This document shows, in pieces, positions 24,925 through 33,052 of a stretch of DNA of 64,000 nt; positions within the stretch are counted from its first letter, which is position 1, and each line of letters starts with the position of its first letter. The DNA comes from Plantactinospora sp039889035 (lineage in GTDB: Bacteria > Actinomycetota > Actinomycetes > Mycobacteriales > Micromonosporaceae): positions 19,105-83,104 of the forward strand of contig JBDQQY010000044.1 in the NCBI GenBank assembly GCA_039889035.1, given 5' to 3'. The notes beneath the pieces are model-generated. The model ran no database searches, was not told the origin of the DNA, and worked only from the letters and a program-made list of their open reading frames with translations. The position numbers were made by a program, and so were the translations under genes.

Positions 24925-25605
24925 ATGCGGTTACTGGTGGTGGAGGACGAGGAGGACCTGGCCGACGCCGTACGGCTCGGCCTGGTCCGTGCGGGGTACG
25001 CGGTGGACGTCGCCGCCGACGTCGCCGAAGCGTACGACCGGTTGGCGGTCAACGCGTACGACCTGATGCTGCTCGACCTGAACCTGCCCGACGGCGACGG
25101 GTTCGCGGTCTGCCACGCGATCCGCCGGGGCGAGGTACCGGTCGAGGGCGGCAGCGACCTGCGGGTACTGATGCTCACCGCCCGGGGCGCGCTGCACGAC
25201 CGGGTACGCGGGCTGGACGAGGGCGCCGACGACTACCTGGTGAAGCCGTTCGCCCTGGCCGAACTGCTGGCCCGGGTACGCGCGCTGCTGCGCCGGGACT
25301 CCGGCGGCGGGTCGGCGGTGTTGCGGGTCGGCCCGCTCCATCTCGACGTGGCCCGGCAGGAGGCGAGCCGGGACGGCACCCGGCTGCACCTGACCCGCAA
25401 GGAGTTCGGGGTGCTGGAATACCTGATGACCCGCCCCGGTCACGTGGTCTCGGCGGAGGAGTTGCTGGAGCACGTCTGGGACGCCAACGCGGACCCGTTC
25501 ACCCAGACCGTCCGGGTCACCGTCGGCACACTGCGCCGCAAGCTCGGCGGCGAGGCGATCGAGACCGTGGTGGGACGCGGCTACCGCCTCCGGGAGCCGG
25601 CCTGA
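24925..25605 (+). CDS. OmpR-family response regulator
   Basis: The 226-residue regulator has a receiver domain with acidic pocket VVEDEED, phospho-acceptor Asp51 (LLDLNLPDGDG) and Lys in DYLVKPF, followed by a winged-helix DNA-binding domain (about 130-225; GTRLHLTRKEFGVLEYL). It overlaps the kinase gene (TGATG), showing translational coupling. As the regulator of a MoxR/HtrA operon it probably controls envelope-stress genes, including its own operon. Confidence 0.95.
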   Translation: MRLLVVEDEEDLADAVRLGLVRAGYAVDVAADVAEAYDRLAVNAYDLMLLDLNLPDGDGFAVCHAIRRGEVPVEGGSDLRVLMLTARGALHDRVRGLDEGADDYLVKPFALAELLARVRALLRRDSGGGSAVLRVGPLHLDVARQEASRDGTRLHLTRKEFGVLEYLMTRPGHVVSAEELLEHVWDANADPFTQTVRVTVGTLRRKLGGEAIETVVGRGYRLREPA

Positions 25606-25739
25606 TGTCCGGGCCGGAGGCCCTGGCCGCACGAGGTGCCGTGACATCCGGGCCGGAGGTCCTGGCTGCCGAAGGCGGCGCGCCGTCCGGGCCGGGGACA
25701 CCGGCTGCGGGAGGTGGGGTGATGTCCGCGCCGGCTCGG
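25605..25739 (+). repeat. 39-bp in-frame tandem repeat at the kinase start
   Basis: Units run 25605-25643, 25644-25682 and 25683-25721, with a partial fourth from 25722. They share TCCGGGCCGG and encode MSGPEALAARGAV, TSGPEVLAAEGGA, PSGPGTPAAGGGV and MSAPARR. The first and fourth units both begin with ATG, so repeat expansion seems to have duplicated the start codon. Confidence 0.75.
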
Positions 25740-26948
25740 CGGTTGCGCCGCTGGCTGCCGTTCGTGCAGTCGATCCGGTTCCGGCTCACGGTGCTCTACT
25801 CCACGCTGCTCTTCGCGCTGGCCGGGGCCGGACTCGCCGTCACCTATTTCGCGGTGGAATACAGCACCAACCCGAAGCCGATCACCAACCAGTACGAGGC
25901 GGACGTGGTGAAGCACGGCCGGACGGTCGGGACGCTGACGGTGGCCGAGGTGGACGAGATCGAGTCGGAGGTCAACTTCCGCACCCTGGAGACGTTGCGC
26001 AACTACTCGCTGATCGCGCTGGCCGGGCTCTTCGTGGCCAGCCTCGGCATCGGTTGGGTGCTCTCCGGGCGGGCGCTGCGGCCGGTGGGCGCGATCGCGC
26101 GTACCACCCGGGAGATCCAGGCCACCGACCTGTCCCGGCGGATCCGGCTGGCCGGCGCCCGGGACGAGTTGCGTGAGCTCGGCGACACCATCGACTCGAT
26201 GCTGGACCGGCTGGAGGAGGCGTTCCGGACCCAGCGCCAGCTCATCGACGACGCCTCGCACGAACTGCGCAGCCCACTGGCGATCATCCGGGCCAACCTG
26301 GACGCCTCGCTGCTCGACGCACCGGACGCCACCGACGCCGAGCGGACCCGGGCGGTCGCGGTCATCGACCGGGCCACCAACCGGATGTCCCGGCTGGTCG
26401 AGGACCTGCTCGCCACGGCACGCCGCCGGGCCGACGCGCTCGCCGACACCGACGTGCTGCTCGGCGAGGTCGCCCGGGAGGCGGGCGAGGAGTTCGCCGC
26501 GGTCGCCGCCGCCCGTCAGGTCTTTGTCCGGTACGACGTCAGTCCCGACCTGCTGCTGATCGGCGACCACGACGCGCTGCGCCGGGCGGTCGGCAACCTG
26601 CTCTCCAACGCGGTACGGCTCTCTCCGGCCGGCGGCACGGTCACGGTGGCGGCGGGGCGGATCGGCGGCTGGCTCTGGGTCGGCGTCGCCGACGAGGGGC
26701 CGGGGATCGCCACCGCCGACCAGTCCCGGGTGTTCGACCGGTTCTGGCGCGGCCGGGCCGATCCGGCGGCCGGATCCGAGCGGCGTACCGGACTGGGGCT
26801 GGCGATCGTCCGGCAGATCACCGAGTCGCACGGTGGGCAGGTGGCGCTCTTCTCCTCGGTCGGCCGGGGCAGCACCTTCGTGCTGTGGCTGCCGGCGGCG
26901 GACCGCACCGACGACGCCGAGCCACCGTCGTCGGATCCGCTGACCTGA
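25605..26948 (+). CDS. HAMP-containing sensor histidine kinase
   Basis: The 447-residue kinase has two membrane segments (about 57-82 and 130-155) around a short extracytoplasmic sensor loop of roughly 45 residues, a HAMP domain, a HisKA domain with His219 (DASHELRSPLAIIR) and HATPase_c (NLLSNAVRL, DEGPGIA, GLGLAIVRQI). Residues 1-39 are three 13-residue repeats of the type SGPExLAA. An ATG at 25722, behind a better GGAGGTG site, would remove them and give a conventional N-terminus, so the true start is uncertain. It pairs with the overlapping response regulator. Confidence 0.93.
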   Translation: MSGPEALAARGAVTSGPEVLAAEGGAPSGPGTPAAGGGVMSAPARRLRRWLPFVQSIRFRLTVLYSTLLFALAGAGLAVTYFAVEYSTNPKPITNQYEADVVKHGRTVGTLTVAEVDEIESEVNFRTLETLRNYSLIALAGLFVASLGIGWVLSGRALRPVGAIARTTREIQATDLSRRIRLAGARDELRELGDTIDSMLDRLEEAFRTQRQLIDDASHELRSPLAIIRANLDASLLDAPDATDAERTRAVAVIDRATNRMSRLVEDLLATARRRADALADTDVLLGEVAREAGEEFAAVAAARQVFVRYDVSPDLLLIGDHDALRRAVGNLLSNAVRLSPAGGTVTVAAGRIGGWLWVGVADEGPGIATADQSRVFDRFWRGRADPAAGSERRTGLGLAIVRQITESHGGQVALFSSVGRGSTFVLWLPAADRTDDAEPPSSDPLT

Positions 26949-26963
26949 TCCCCCGATGCGCGG

Positions 26964-26994
26964 GCGGGGCCCTTCCGGGTCGGAAGGGCCCCGC
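26964..26994. terminator. Strong hairpin terminator closing the MoxR/two-component operon
   Basis: A perfect 13-bp stem (26964-26976 with 26982-26994) encloses a 5-base loop. It lies 15 bases after the kinase stop and before the end of the convergent M15 peptidase gene, and probably terminates both. Confidence 0.8.
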
Positions 26995-27051
26995 TGTCAA
27001 CGCTGGGCCGCCGCTGCCCGTCCCGCCGCCGACGGGTGTCCGGCGGCGCGG

Positions 27052-27804
27052 TCAGGAGACGCCGCAGGAACTCGCCGACCAGGTACGGATCGGGTCGTGC
27101 GCCACGTGGGTGTGGTCGCTGTGTCCGGGGTAGCCGGGGCCGAGGATCTCCCGCCAGCCGTGGTTGCGGGCCTGCTGGGCGAGCCGGCACAGGCTGTGCG
27201 GCGAGACGCCGAGATCGACCGCGTCGCCGTAGAGGTGCCGGCTGCTGGGCGACCCGCCGACGGCGTTGTTGCAGGCGTGGCTGCGGAACGCGCTGGTGAC
27301 CCGGATCCGCTCGTCGCCGAGGGCGTGCCGCATGGCCTGGAGTTTCCACATGTTGACCAGGGCGTTGAACCGGGCGGTGGCGGCCGGGACCGCGCCGCCG
27401 GACCAGTCCGAGTTGCAGTTGTTCAACTCGGCGTAGGTGAAGTTGATCGGGGTGCAGTCGTCGTCCTGGAGCGCGTAGATCCGGTTGAACGTCTGCTGGC
27501 CGGCGATGCCGTCGGCGCCGAGCCCGTACGCCTGCTGGAAGCGGACCACCGCGGCCCGGGTGGCCGGCCCGAAGACGCCGTCGAGGACCAGTACCGCGTT
27601 GTAGCCGGGGTAGCCGGCGACCCGGATCTGCAACTGCCGTACGTCCTCACCGGACATTCCCTCGGAGAGGGTCCGGCCCCAGGTGTAGCAGCCGTCGGCC
27701 TGTGCGGGGGCGGCGGTCGTCACGGTGGTGACGAGAGTGGCCGCGGCCGCCATGGTGAGCGCCGCGAGGATTCTGACGGTACGTCTGAACAAGGGGTCCT
27801 CCAT
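27052..27804 (-). CDS. Secreted peptidoglycan-binding M15-type D,D-carboxypeptidase-like protein
   Basis: The 250-residue protein has a signal peptide (1 to about 36), a PG_binding_1 domain (about 45-110; the DGVFGPATRAAVVRFQQ helix is diagnostic) and a peptidase M15 domain. The zinc ligands are His190 and Asp197 in SSRHLYGDAVD and His233 in DHTH. Six cysteines in the mature part (C39, C117, C130, C178, C206, C247) suggest disulfides. It would cut D-Ala-type crosslinks or stem peptides in the cell wall. It converges on the envelope-stress operon across a shared hairpin. Confidence 0.9.
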   Translation of the reverse strand: MEDPLFRRTVRILAALTMAAAATLVTTVTTAAPAQADGCYTWGRTLSEGMSGEDVRQLQIRVAGYPGYNAVLVLDGVFGPATRAAVVRFQQAYGLGADGIAGQQTFNRIYALQDDDCTPINFTYAELNNCNSDWSGGAVPAATARFNALVNMWKLQAMRHALGDERIRVTSAFRSHACNNAVGGSPSSRHLYGDAVDLGVSPHSLCRLAQQARNHGWREILGPGYPGHSDHTHVAHDPIRTWSASSCGVS

Positions 27805-27829
27805 ACCGAGCGGGGGTTGAATATCGATG

Positions 27830-27858
27830 AGGATGGCCGGCCGTCGATCACAAGTCAA
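27830..27858 (-). promoter_or_regulatory. Candidate promoter of the M15 peptidase gene
   Basis: On the reverse strand TTGACT (complement of 27853-27858) is followed 17 bases later by CATCCT (complement of 27830-27835), about 25 bases upstream of the ATG at 27804. The -35 box is good and the -10 box weak. Confidence 0.4.
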
Positions 27859-27981
27859 TATCTTCCAGTGACCTTTTGCGCCATGGCGATTTCCTTCACC
27901 CGTCGGAGGCGCCCCGTTCACCGCCCCGCCGCCACCGGACCCTGGTGACGGCGAAGCGGTGCCGAACCGGAGCCCGGGCGG

Positions 27982-30078
27982 CTACCGGACCAGGGCCGGG
28001 ACGGGCTCCGGCGGTGCCGGCTCGGCCTCCCGCACCTCGATCCGGGCGTGCAGCCGGCGCAACGGCCCCGGAGCCGACCAGTTGTACCGGCCGAGCAGGG
28101 TCATGGTGGCCGGCACCAGCAGCATCCGGACCACCGTGGCGTCCAGGGCGATCGCCAGCACCAGGCCCAGCCCGATCGCCTTGATCGGGGCGAAACCGCC
28201 GACCAGGAACCCGGCGAAGACCACCACCAGCAGCAGCGCCGCCGAGGTGACGATCGCACCGGTCCGCTGCAACCCCTCGGCCACCGCCCGCTGCGGATCG
28301 GCGCCGGCGAGCCAGCGCTCCCGGATCCGGGACAGCAGGAACACCTCGTAGTCCACCGAGAGCCCGAAGGCGATCGCGCCGACCAGTACCGGCACGGTCA
28401 GGTGGGTCGAGTCGAGCCGTACCGTGCCGAGCAGGCCGGCCAGGTGGCCCTGCTGGAAGACCCAGACCACCACCCCGAGCGCGGCACCGAGGCTGAGCAC
28501 GTTGGTCAGGACGGCCTTGATCGGCAGCAGTACCGAGCCGGTGAGCGCGAAGAGCAGCGCCAGGGTGGCGAGCACGACCACCAGGACCGCCCAGGGCAGC
28601 CGGTCGGCGAGCATCTGCCGGTAGTCCGCCAGCCGGGCGGCGTCGCCGGTGACCACCACCTCGAACGGCGCGGGCAGCGCCCGGATCGCGGCGACCGTCT
28701 CCCCGGCCGCCGCCTCCTCCGGCCGTGCGGCGGGCGCCGCGCGCAGCACGGTCAGCTCCGGACCCGCCGGCACCGCCTCGACCCGGGTGACTCCGGGTAC
28801 GGCGGCGACCCGGTCCTGCCACCCGGCCAGCTCCGGGTCGGTGGACGGCACCGAGGCCAGCACCACGATGTCGCTCGGGGCGGTACGGTCCGGGAAGTGC
28901 GTGCCGAACGCGTCCCACATCTGCCGGGTCTGGGTGCTGGTCGGCAGCAGCCGGGGGTCCCCGGTGGACAGCCGCAGGTCCAGCACCGGCACTGCGAGCG
29001 TGCCCATCACCCCGACCGTGGCGACCAGGGTCAGCACCGGCCGGCGCTGGACCAGCCCGGCCACCCGGGCGAACACCCCGACCCTGGTACGCGGCTTCGC
29101 CGCCGGGATCCGCCGGCCCACCAGCACCAGCAGCGCGGGCAACAGGGTGAGCGCCGCCAGCATGTCCACCGCGACCACGGCGGCACCGGCCAGCCCCATC
29201 GAGCGGAGGAACGGGTCCGGGAAGACCAGCAGGCCGGTGAGCGCCACCGCCACGGTCAGCCCGGCGAACAGCACGGTACGGCCGGCGGTGGCCACCGTGC
29301 GGGCGACCGCGGTCGGCACGTCCGGCGCGGTGACCCGCTCCTCGCGGAACCGGCTCACCATCAGCAGCGCGTAGTCGACCGCGAGTCCGACCGCGAGCAT
29401 CGTGGTGACCTGCACGGCGTAGACCGAGACGTCGGAGACGAGGCTGAAGGCGTAGAGCAGGCCGAAGGTCCCGCCGATGCCGACCACGGCCACCAGCAGC
29501 GGTAGCCCGGCCGCGACCAGGCCACCGAAGATCAGCAGCAGCAGTACCAGCACCACCGGCATGCTCAGGGCCTCCGCCCGGGCCACGTCCCGCTGGGCCT
29601 GCGAGTTGAACTCCTGGTCGGTGATGGGCCCACCGCCGACCACCACCGACGGCGCCTCGATCCGGTGCAGCCGGGCCGCCGCCGCCTCGGCCGCCTCGGT
29701 TTCGTCGTCCCCGGGAGCCAGGGTGACCGAGATCAGCAGCGCCTGCCCGGTTGTCGTCGACGGGATCGGGTCGGAGACCGCGGCGATGCCCGGCATGGTG
29801 CGTACCTCGGCGATCGCGGCGGCGGCGCTGGCGCGGACGGCCGGATCGGTGCCGGGTCTGCCGGTGACGACGGCGGTGATCCGGACCGGCTCGGGCGGGG
29901 CGTCGGCCAACCGCTGCTGGGCGACGTCGGACTCGCTGCCCGGCACGCCGCCGACGTCGGAGACCAGGCGGTCGAACACTCCCACTCCGACCCCGAACCC
30001 GCCGACCAGGACGGCCAGCCAGAGCAGGAGTACGACGACGGGCCGCCGGATGGCGTACCCGGTGATCAGACGTGACAT
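27982..30078 (-). CDS. MMPL/RND family transporter
   Basis: The 698-residue membrane protein is an MMPL-family RND transporter with two repeats of about six membrane segments, each with a large extracytoplasmic loop. The two family motifs are visible: GLAVDYALLMVSRFREE in the first half and GLSVDYEVFLLSRIRE in the second, each containing the proton-relay Asp-Tyr. Actinobacterial MmpL proteins export lipids, siderophores or drugs; the cargo is unknown. The ATG at 30078 gives a normal MSRLITGYAIRRP start. A NarL-type two-component system lies immediately upstream on the same strand and is the likely regulator. Confidence 0.92.
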   Translation of the reverse strand: MSRLITGYAIRRPVVVLLLWLAVLVGGFGVGVGVFDRLVSDVGGVPGSESDVAQQRLADAPPEPVRITAVVTGRPGTDPAVRASAAAAIAEVRTMPGIAAVSDPIPSTTTGQALLISVTLAPGDDETEAAEAAAARLHRIEAPSVVVGGGPITDQEFNSQAQRDVARAEALSMPVVLVLLLLIFGGLVAAGLPLLVAVVGIGGTFGLLYAFSLVSDVSVYAVQVTTMLAVGLAVDYALLMVSRFREERVTAPDVPTAVARTVATAGRTVLFAGLTVAVALTGLLVFPDPFLRSMGLAGAAVVAVDMLAALTLLPALLVLVGRRIPAAKPRTRVGVFARVAGLVQRRPVLTLVATVGVMGTLAVPVLDLRLSTGDPRLLPTSTQTRQMWDAFGTHFPDRTAPSDIVVLASVPSTDPELAGWQDRVAAVPGVTRVEAVPAGPELTVLRAAPAARPEEAAAGETVAAIRALPAPFEVVVTGDAARLADYRQMLADRLPWAVLVVVLATLALLFALTGSVLLPIKAVLTNVLSLGAALGVVVWVFQQGHLAGLLGTVRLDSTHLTVPVLVGAIAFGLSVDYEVFLLSRIRERWLAGADPQRAVAEGLQRTGAIVTSAALLLVVVFAGFLVGGFAPIKAIGLGLVLAIALDATVVRMLLVPATMTLLGRYNWSAPGPLRRLHARIEVREAEPAPPEPVPALVR

Positions 30079-30207
30079 GGCGCTCTCCAATATGGACCTC
30101 CCGCCTCCGGGAGCTGCCATGATGGTGGTCCGGGAGGCGGTCGGGCCGGATCGCCGTACGGAGTGGATCTCCGGTCCGCCGCTCGGGTGGGATCGCCGCC
30201 GGGCGAC

Positions 30208-30930
30208 TCACTCCGTGGAGCGAGCCGCCGCCGGACCGACCTCCCCCGGTACACCGAGATCGCCGGGCAGCACCAGACCCGACTCGTACGCCAGCACCAC
30301 CGCCTGCACCCGGTCCCGCAGCCCCAGCTTGGCCAGCAGGTTGCTGACGTGCGTCTTCACGGTGTGCTCGCTGACGAAGAGCGCGGCGGCGATCTCGGCG
30401 TTGGAGAGTCCCCGGGCGACCTGCCGCAGCGTCTCCGTCTCCCGGGTGGTGAGCACCGCCAGCCGGTCCGGGGCGGGATCGGGCCGGGCCGGACGGCCCC
30501 GGGACACCACGTCGGCGATCAGCCGCCGGGTCACCGTCGGCGCCAGCAGGGCCTCACCGGCGGCCACCACCCGGACGGCGTTGACCAGTTCCTCCCGGCG
30601 CATGTCCTTGAGCAGGAAGCCGCTCGCCCCGGCCCGCAGCGCGTCGTAGACGTACTCGTCGAGGTCGAAGGTGGTCAGCACCAGTACCCGGGCCGGCGTC
30701 TCGGCGCAGATCCGGGCGGTCGCCGCGATGCCGTCCATGTGGGGCATCCGGATGTCCATCAGCACCACGTCCGGGCCGAGTTCGCGGGTCCGGTGCAGCG
30801 CCTCGGCGCCGTCGGCGGCCTCGCCGACCACCGTGATGTCCGGCTGGGCGGCCAGGATCATGCCGAAGCCGTCCCGCACCAGTGCCTGGTCGTCGGCGAT
30901 GAGCACCCGCAGTGTGGATCGCTCGGACAT
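30208..30930 (-). CDS. NarL/LuxR-type response regulator
   Basis: The 240-residue regulator has a receiver domain with phospho-acceptor Asp59 (VVLMDIRMP), the Lys of FLLKDMRR, and a LuxR helix-turn-helix (LTTRETETLRQVARGLSNAEIA). It starts at the ATG at 30930 behind a GGGAGGG site. It lies between its likely kinase (31065-32189) and the MMPL gene; gaps of about 130 bases on either side leave room for internal promoters. Confidence 0.92.
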   Translation of the reverse strand: MSERSTLRVLIADDQALVRDGFGMILAAQPDITVVGEAADGAEALHRTRELGPDVVLMDIRMPHMDGIAATARICAETPARVLVLTTFDLDEYVYDALRAGASGFLLKDMRREELVNAVRVVAAGEALLAPTVTRRLIADVVSRGRPARPDPAPDRLAVLTTRETETLRQVARGLSNAEIAAALFVSEHTVKTHVSNLLAKLGLRDRVQAVVLAYESGLVLPGDLGVPGEVGPAAARSTE

Positions 30931-31064
30931 CGGCCCTCCCCCGTGCTGACCGGCCCGCCGGCACGGCACACGACGCGGGCCGTCCGTCGTGTCGCCACCG
31001 TCACCACGGTCGGTCGGTCCGGCGAGGGCCGGTCGGCCGGCAGTGCTCCGGTGGCGGTGCGTGC

Positions 31065-32189
31065 CTACCGTAGCGGCAGCGTCGCCGCGACGCGGAACCC
31101 CGTGCCGTCCGGCCCCGGTCCGGTGCTGAGGGTGCCGCCGACCGCCGAGACCCGCTCCCGCATGCCGACCAGCCCGAGCCCGCCCGGCCGGCCGTCGCCG
31201 GACGGCCCGCGACCGTCGTCGCTCACCTCCAGCCGGAGCGCGGCGTCGGCCCAGTCCATCCGGACCCGGACCGCGCCGGCCCGCGCGTGCCGCAGCGTGT
31301 TGGTCAGCGACTCCTGCACGATCCGGTACGCCGTCACGCCCAGGTCCGCCGGCACCGGCCGCCGCTGCCCGTGCTCCTCCAGGGTGGCGAGCAGGCCGGC
31401 CCGCCGGGCGCTCTCGACCAGTGGCCGTACCGCGTCCAGGTCCGGCACCGGCGCCCGGGCCGGCCCGTCCGAGCGGAGCACCCCGAGCGCCCGGCGGAGT
31501 TGCACCAGCGCCTCCCGGGCGGTGTCGGAGATGGTGTCGAAGAGCTCCTCGGCCTTGCCCGGATCCGACCGGACCACCACCGGCCCGGCCTCGGCCTGCA
31601 CCACCACCAGGCTCATCGAGTGCGCCAGGATGTCGTGCACCTCCCGGGCGATCCGCTCCCGCTCCCGGGCGGCGGCGGCGTCCTGCTCCTCGGTCAGCCG
31701 GTGGGCCCGCTCCTCCAGCATCGAGATCCGGTCCCGGCGTGCCCGCGCACTGGTGCCCATCGCGTACGCGACCAGGAACGCGATCGCGGTCGGGCCGAAC
31801 GAGAGCACCTCGTCCTTCGGTACCACCGAGATGGCCACCCCGACGAGGGTGCCGACGACCAGGACGGCCCGGTGCACCGGCGGGCAGAGCGCAGCGAACG
31901 TGTAGGTGGCGACCAACTGCGCGGTCGGCACGTTGCCGAGCGCGCCCGCCAGGGCCAGCCAGGTGGTGCCGACCCCGGTGACGGCGGTGACCCAGAACGG
32001 ATAGCGTCGACGCCAGACCAGCGGGGTCGCGTTCATCCCGGCGAGCAGGAACACCCACCACTCGGTGCGATGGTGGGTGAACGCGTTGATGATGATGATC
32101 AGATAGCAGGCGATCGCCACCAGCGCGTCCACCACCAGCGGCGGCCTGGACCGTCCCCACCCGGTCAGCCGGTCCCAGCACGCGCGCAT
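31065..32189 (-). CDS. NarL-type sensor histidine kinase
   Basis: The 374-residue kinase has about four to five N-terminal membrane segments (ALVAIACYLIIIINAF and following), a HisKA_3 domain with His185 in REVHDILAHS, and a HATPase_c domain (ESLTNTLRHA; SDDGRGPSGDG; GLGLVGMRERV). No large extracellular domain is seen. The frame is open further upstream, but the ATG at 32189 fits the membrane-first architecture. It should phosphorylate the downstream response regulator. Confidence 0.9.
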   Translation of the reverse strand: MRACWDRLTGWGRSRPPLVVDALVAIACYLIIIINAFTHHRTEWWVFLLAGMNATPLVWRRRYPFWVTAVTGVGTTWLALAGALGNVPTAQLVATYTFAALCPPVHRAVLVVGTLVGVAISVVPKDEVLSFGPTAIAFLVAYAMGTSARARRDRISMLEERAHRLTEEQDAAAARERERIAREVHDILAHSMSLVVVQAEAGPVVVRSDPGKAEELFDTISDTAREALVQLRRALGVLRSDGPARAPVPDLDAVRPLVESARRAGLLATLEEHGQRRPVPADLGVTAYRIVQESLTNTLRHARAGAVRVRMDWADAALRLEVSDDGRGPSGDGRPGGLGLVGMRERVSAVGGTLSTGPGPDGTGFRVAATLPLR

Positions 32190-32354
32190 CGCCCCAGTAT
32201 CCGGGCCCGGTCCACCGGGCACCTCCCTCCCGGGAGCGAGTTCCGGCCACCCGCGGACCACCCGATCGAGCCGCGGCACCGGCACCGTCCCGGCCCGGTG
32301 CATCCGCCGGGCCGGCCGGGTGGCGGCCCCGCGCGGCCGGCATAGTCTGGGGAC

Positions 32355-32639
32355 ATGCCGAAAGCCATCTGGAACGACCTGGTCATCGCGGAGAGCGCGG
32401 ACACCGTCGTGGTCGAGGGCAACCACTACTTCCCGCGTACGGCCCTCCGCGACGACCTGGTGCGGGACTCCGACACGCACACCGTCTGCCCCTGGAAGGG
32501 CACCGCGTCGTACTACACGCTGGAGCACGAGGGGCGGCGCAGTGTCGACGCCGTCTGGTACTACCCGGAGCCGAAGCCGGACGCCGAGATGGTCCGGGAC
32601 CGGGTCGCCTTCTGGAAGGACGTCGAGGTCGTCGACTGA
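32355..32639 (+). CDS. DUF427 domain protein
   Basis: The 94-residue protein is a single DUF427 domain: MPKAIWNDLVIAES, then VEGNHYFP, and the conserved TVCPWKGTASYYTL and VWYYPEPK motifs. DUF427 proteins are small beta-rich proteins of unknown function, widespread in actinobacteria. It is monocistronic and divergent from the histidine kinase gene. Confidence 0.92.
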   Translation: MPKAIWNDLVIAESADTVVVEGNHYFPRTALRDDLVRDSDTHTVCPWKGTASYYTLEHEGRRSVDAVWYYPEPKPDAEMVRDRVAFWKDVEVVD

Positions 32640-32750
32640 TCCCCCGCCGTCCCGGCGTATCCCCGGCCGGAGGGACGGACACCGGCACCGAAAGGCGCTA
32701 CTTGCGGCAATAGCCTGCGAAGTCGCCGCACCGGGCCCGATCCTGAAGCC

Positions 32751-33032
32751 GTGGCGACGTACGAGTACCGGTGTCCCCGGGACGGAATCTTCCCGGCCCG
32801 GTTTCCGATCGGGCAGGCCCCCGCACGGGTCCGCTGTGTGACCTGCGCGGCGGAGGCCGCCCGGATCTTCTCGGCGCCGTCGCTGCGCGCCATGCCGCGG
32901 CCACTGGTCGCGGCACTCGACCGGGCCGGCCGCAGCGCCGAAGCGCCGGAGGTGGTGACCCGGGTTCCCGGCCGACGCGGCGCGGTGGCCCGGCCGGTCC
33001 ATCCCGGGCACGCCCGTCTGCCACGACCCTGA
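32751..33032 (+). CDS. FmdB-like zinc-ribbon protein upstream of formamidase
   Basis: The 93-residue protein starts at a GTG (MATYEYRC) and matches the short FmdB-type zinc-ribbon proteins that accompany formamidase/acetamidase genes. The second knuckle CVTC (about residues 29-32) is intact, but the first has become CPRDG, losing one cysteine, so zinc binding may be incomplete. The C-terminal half is basic and low in complexity. It lies 20 bases upstream of the amidase gene and is probably co-transcribed. Confidence 0.7.
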   Translation: MATYEYRCPRDGIFPARFPIGQAPARVRCVTCAAEAARIFSAPSLRAMPRPLVAALDRAGRSAEAPEVVTRVPGRRGAVARPVHPGHARLPRP

Positions 33033-33052
33033 CGGGTGAAAGGGAAGCCGCG

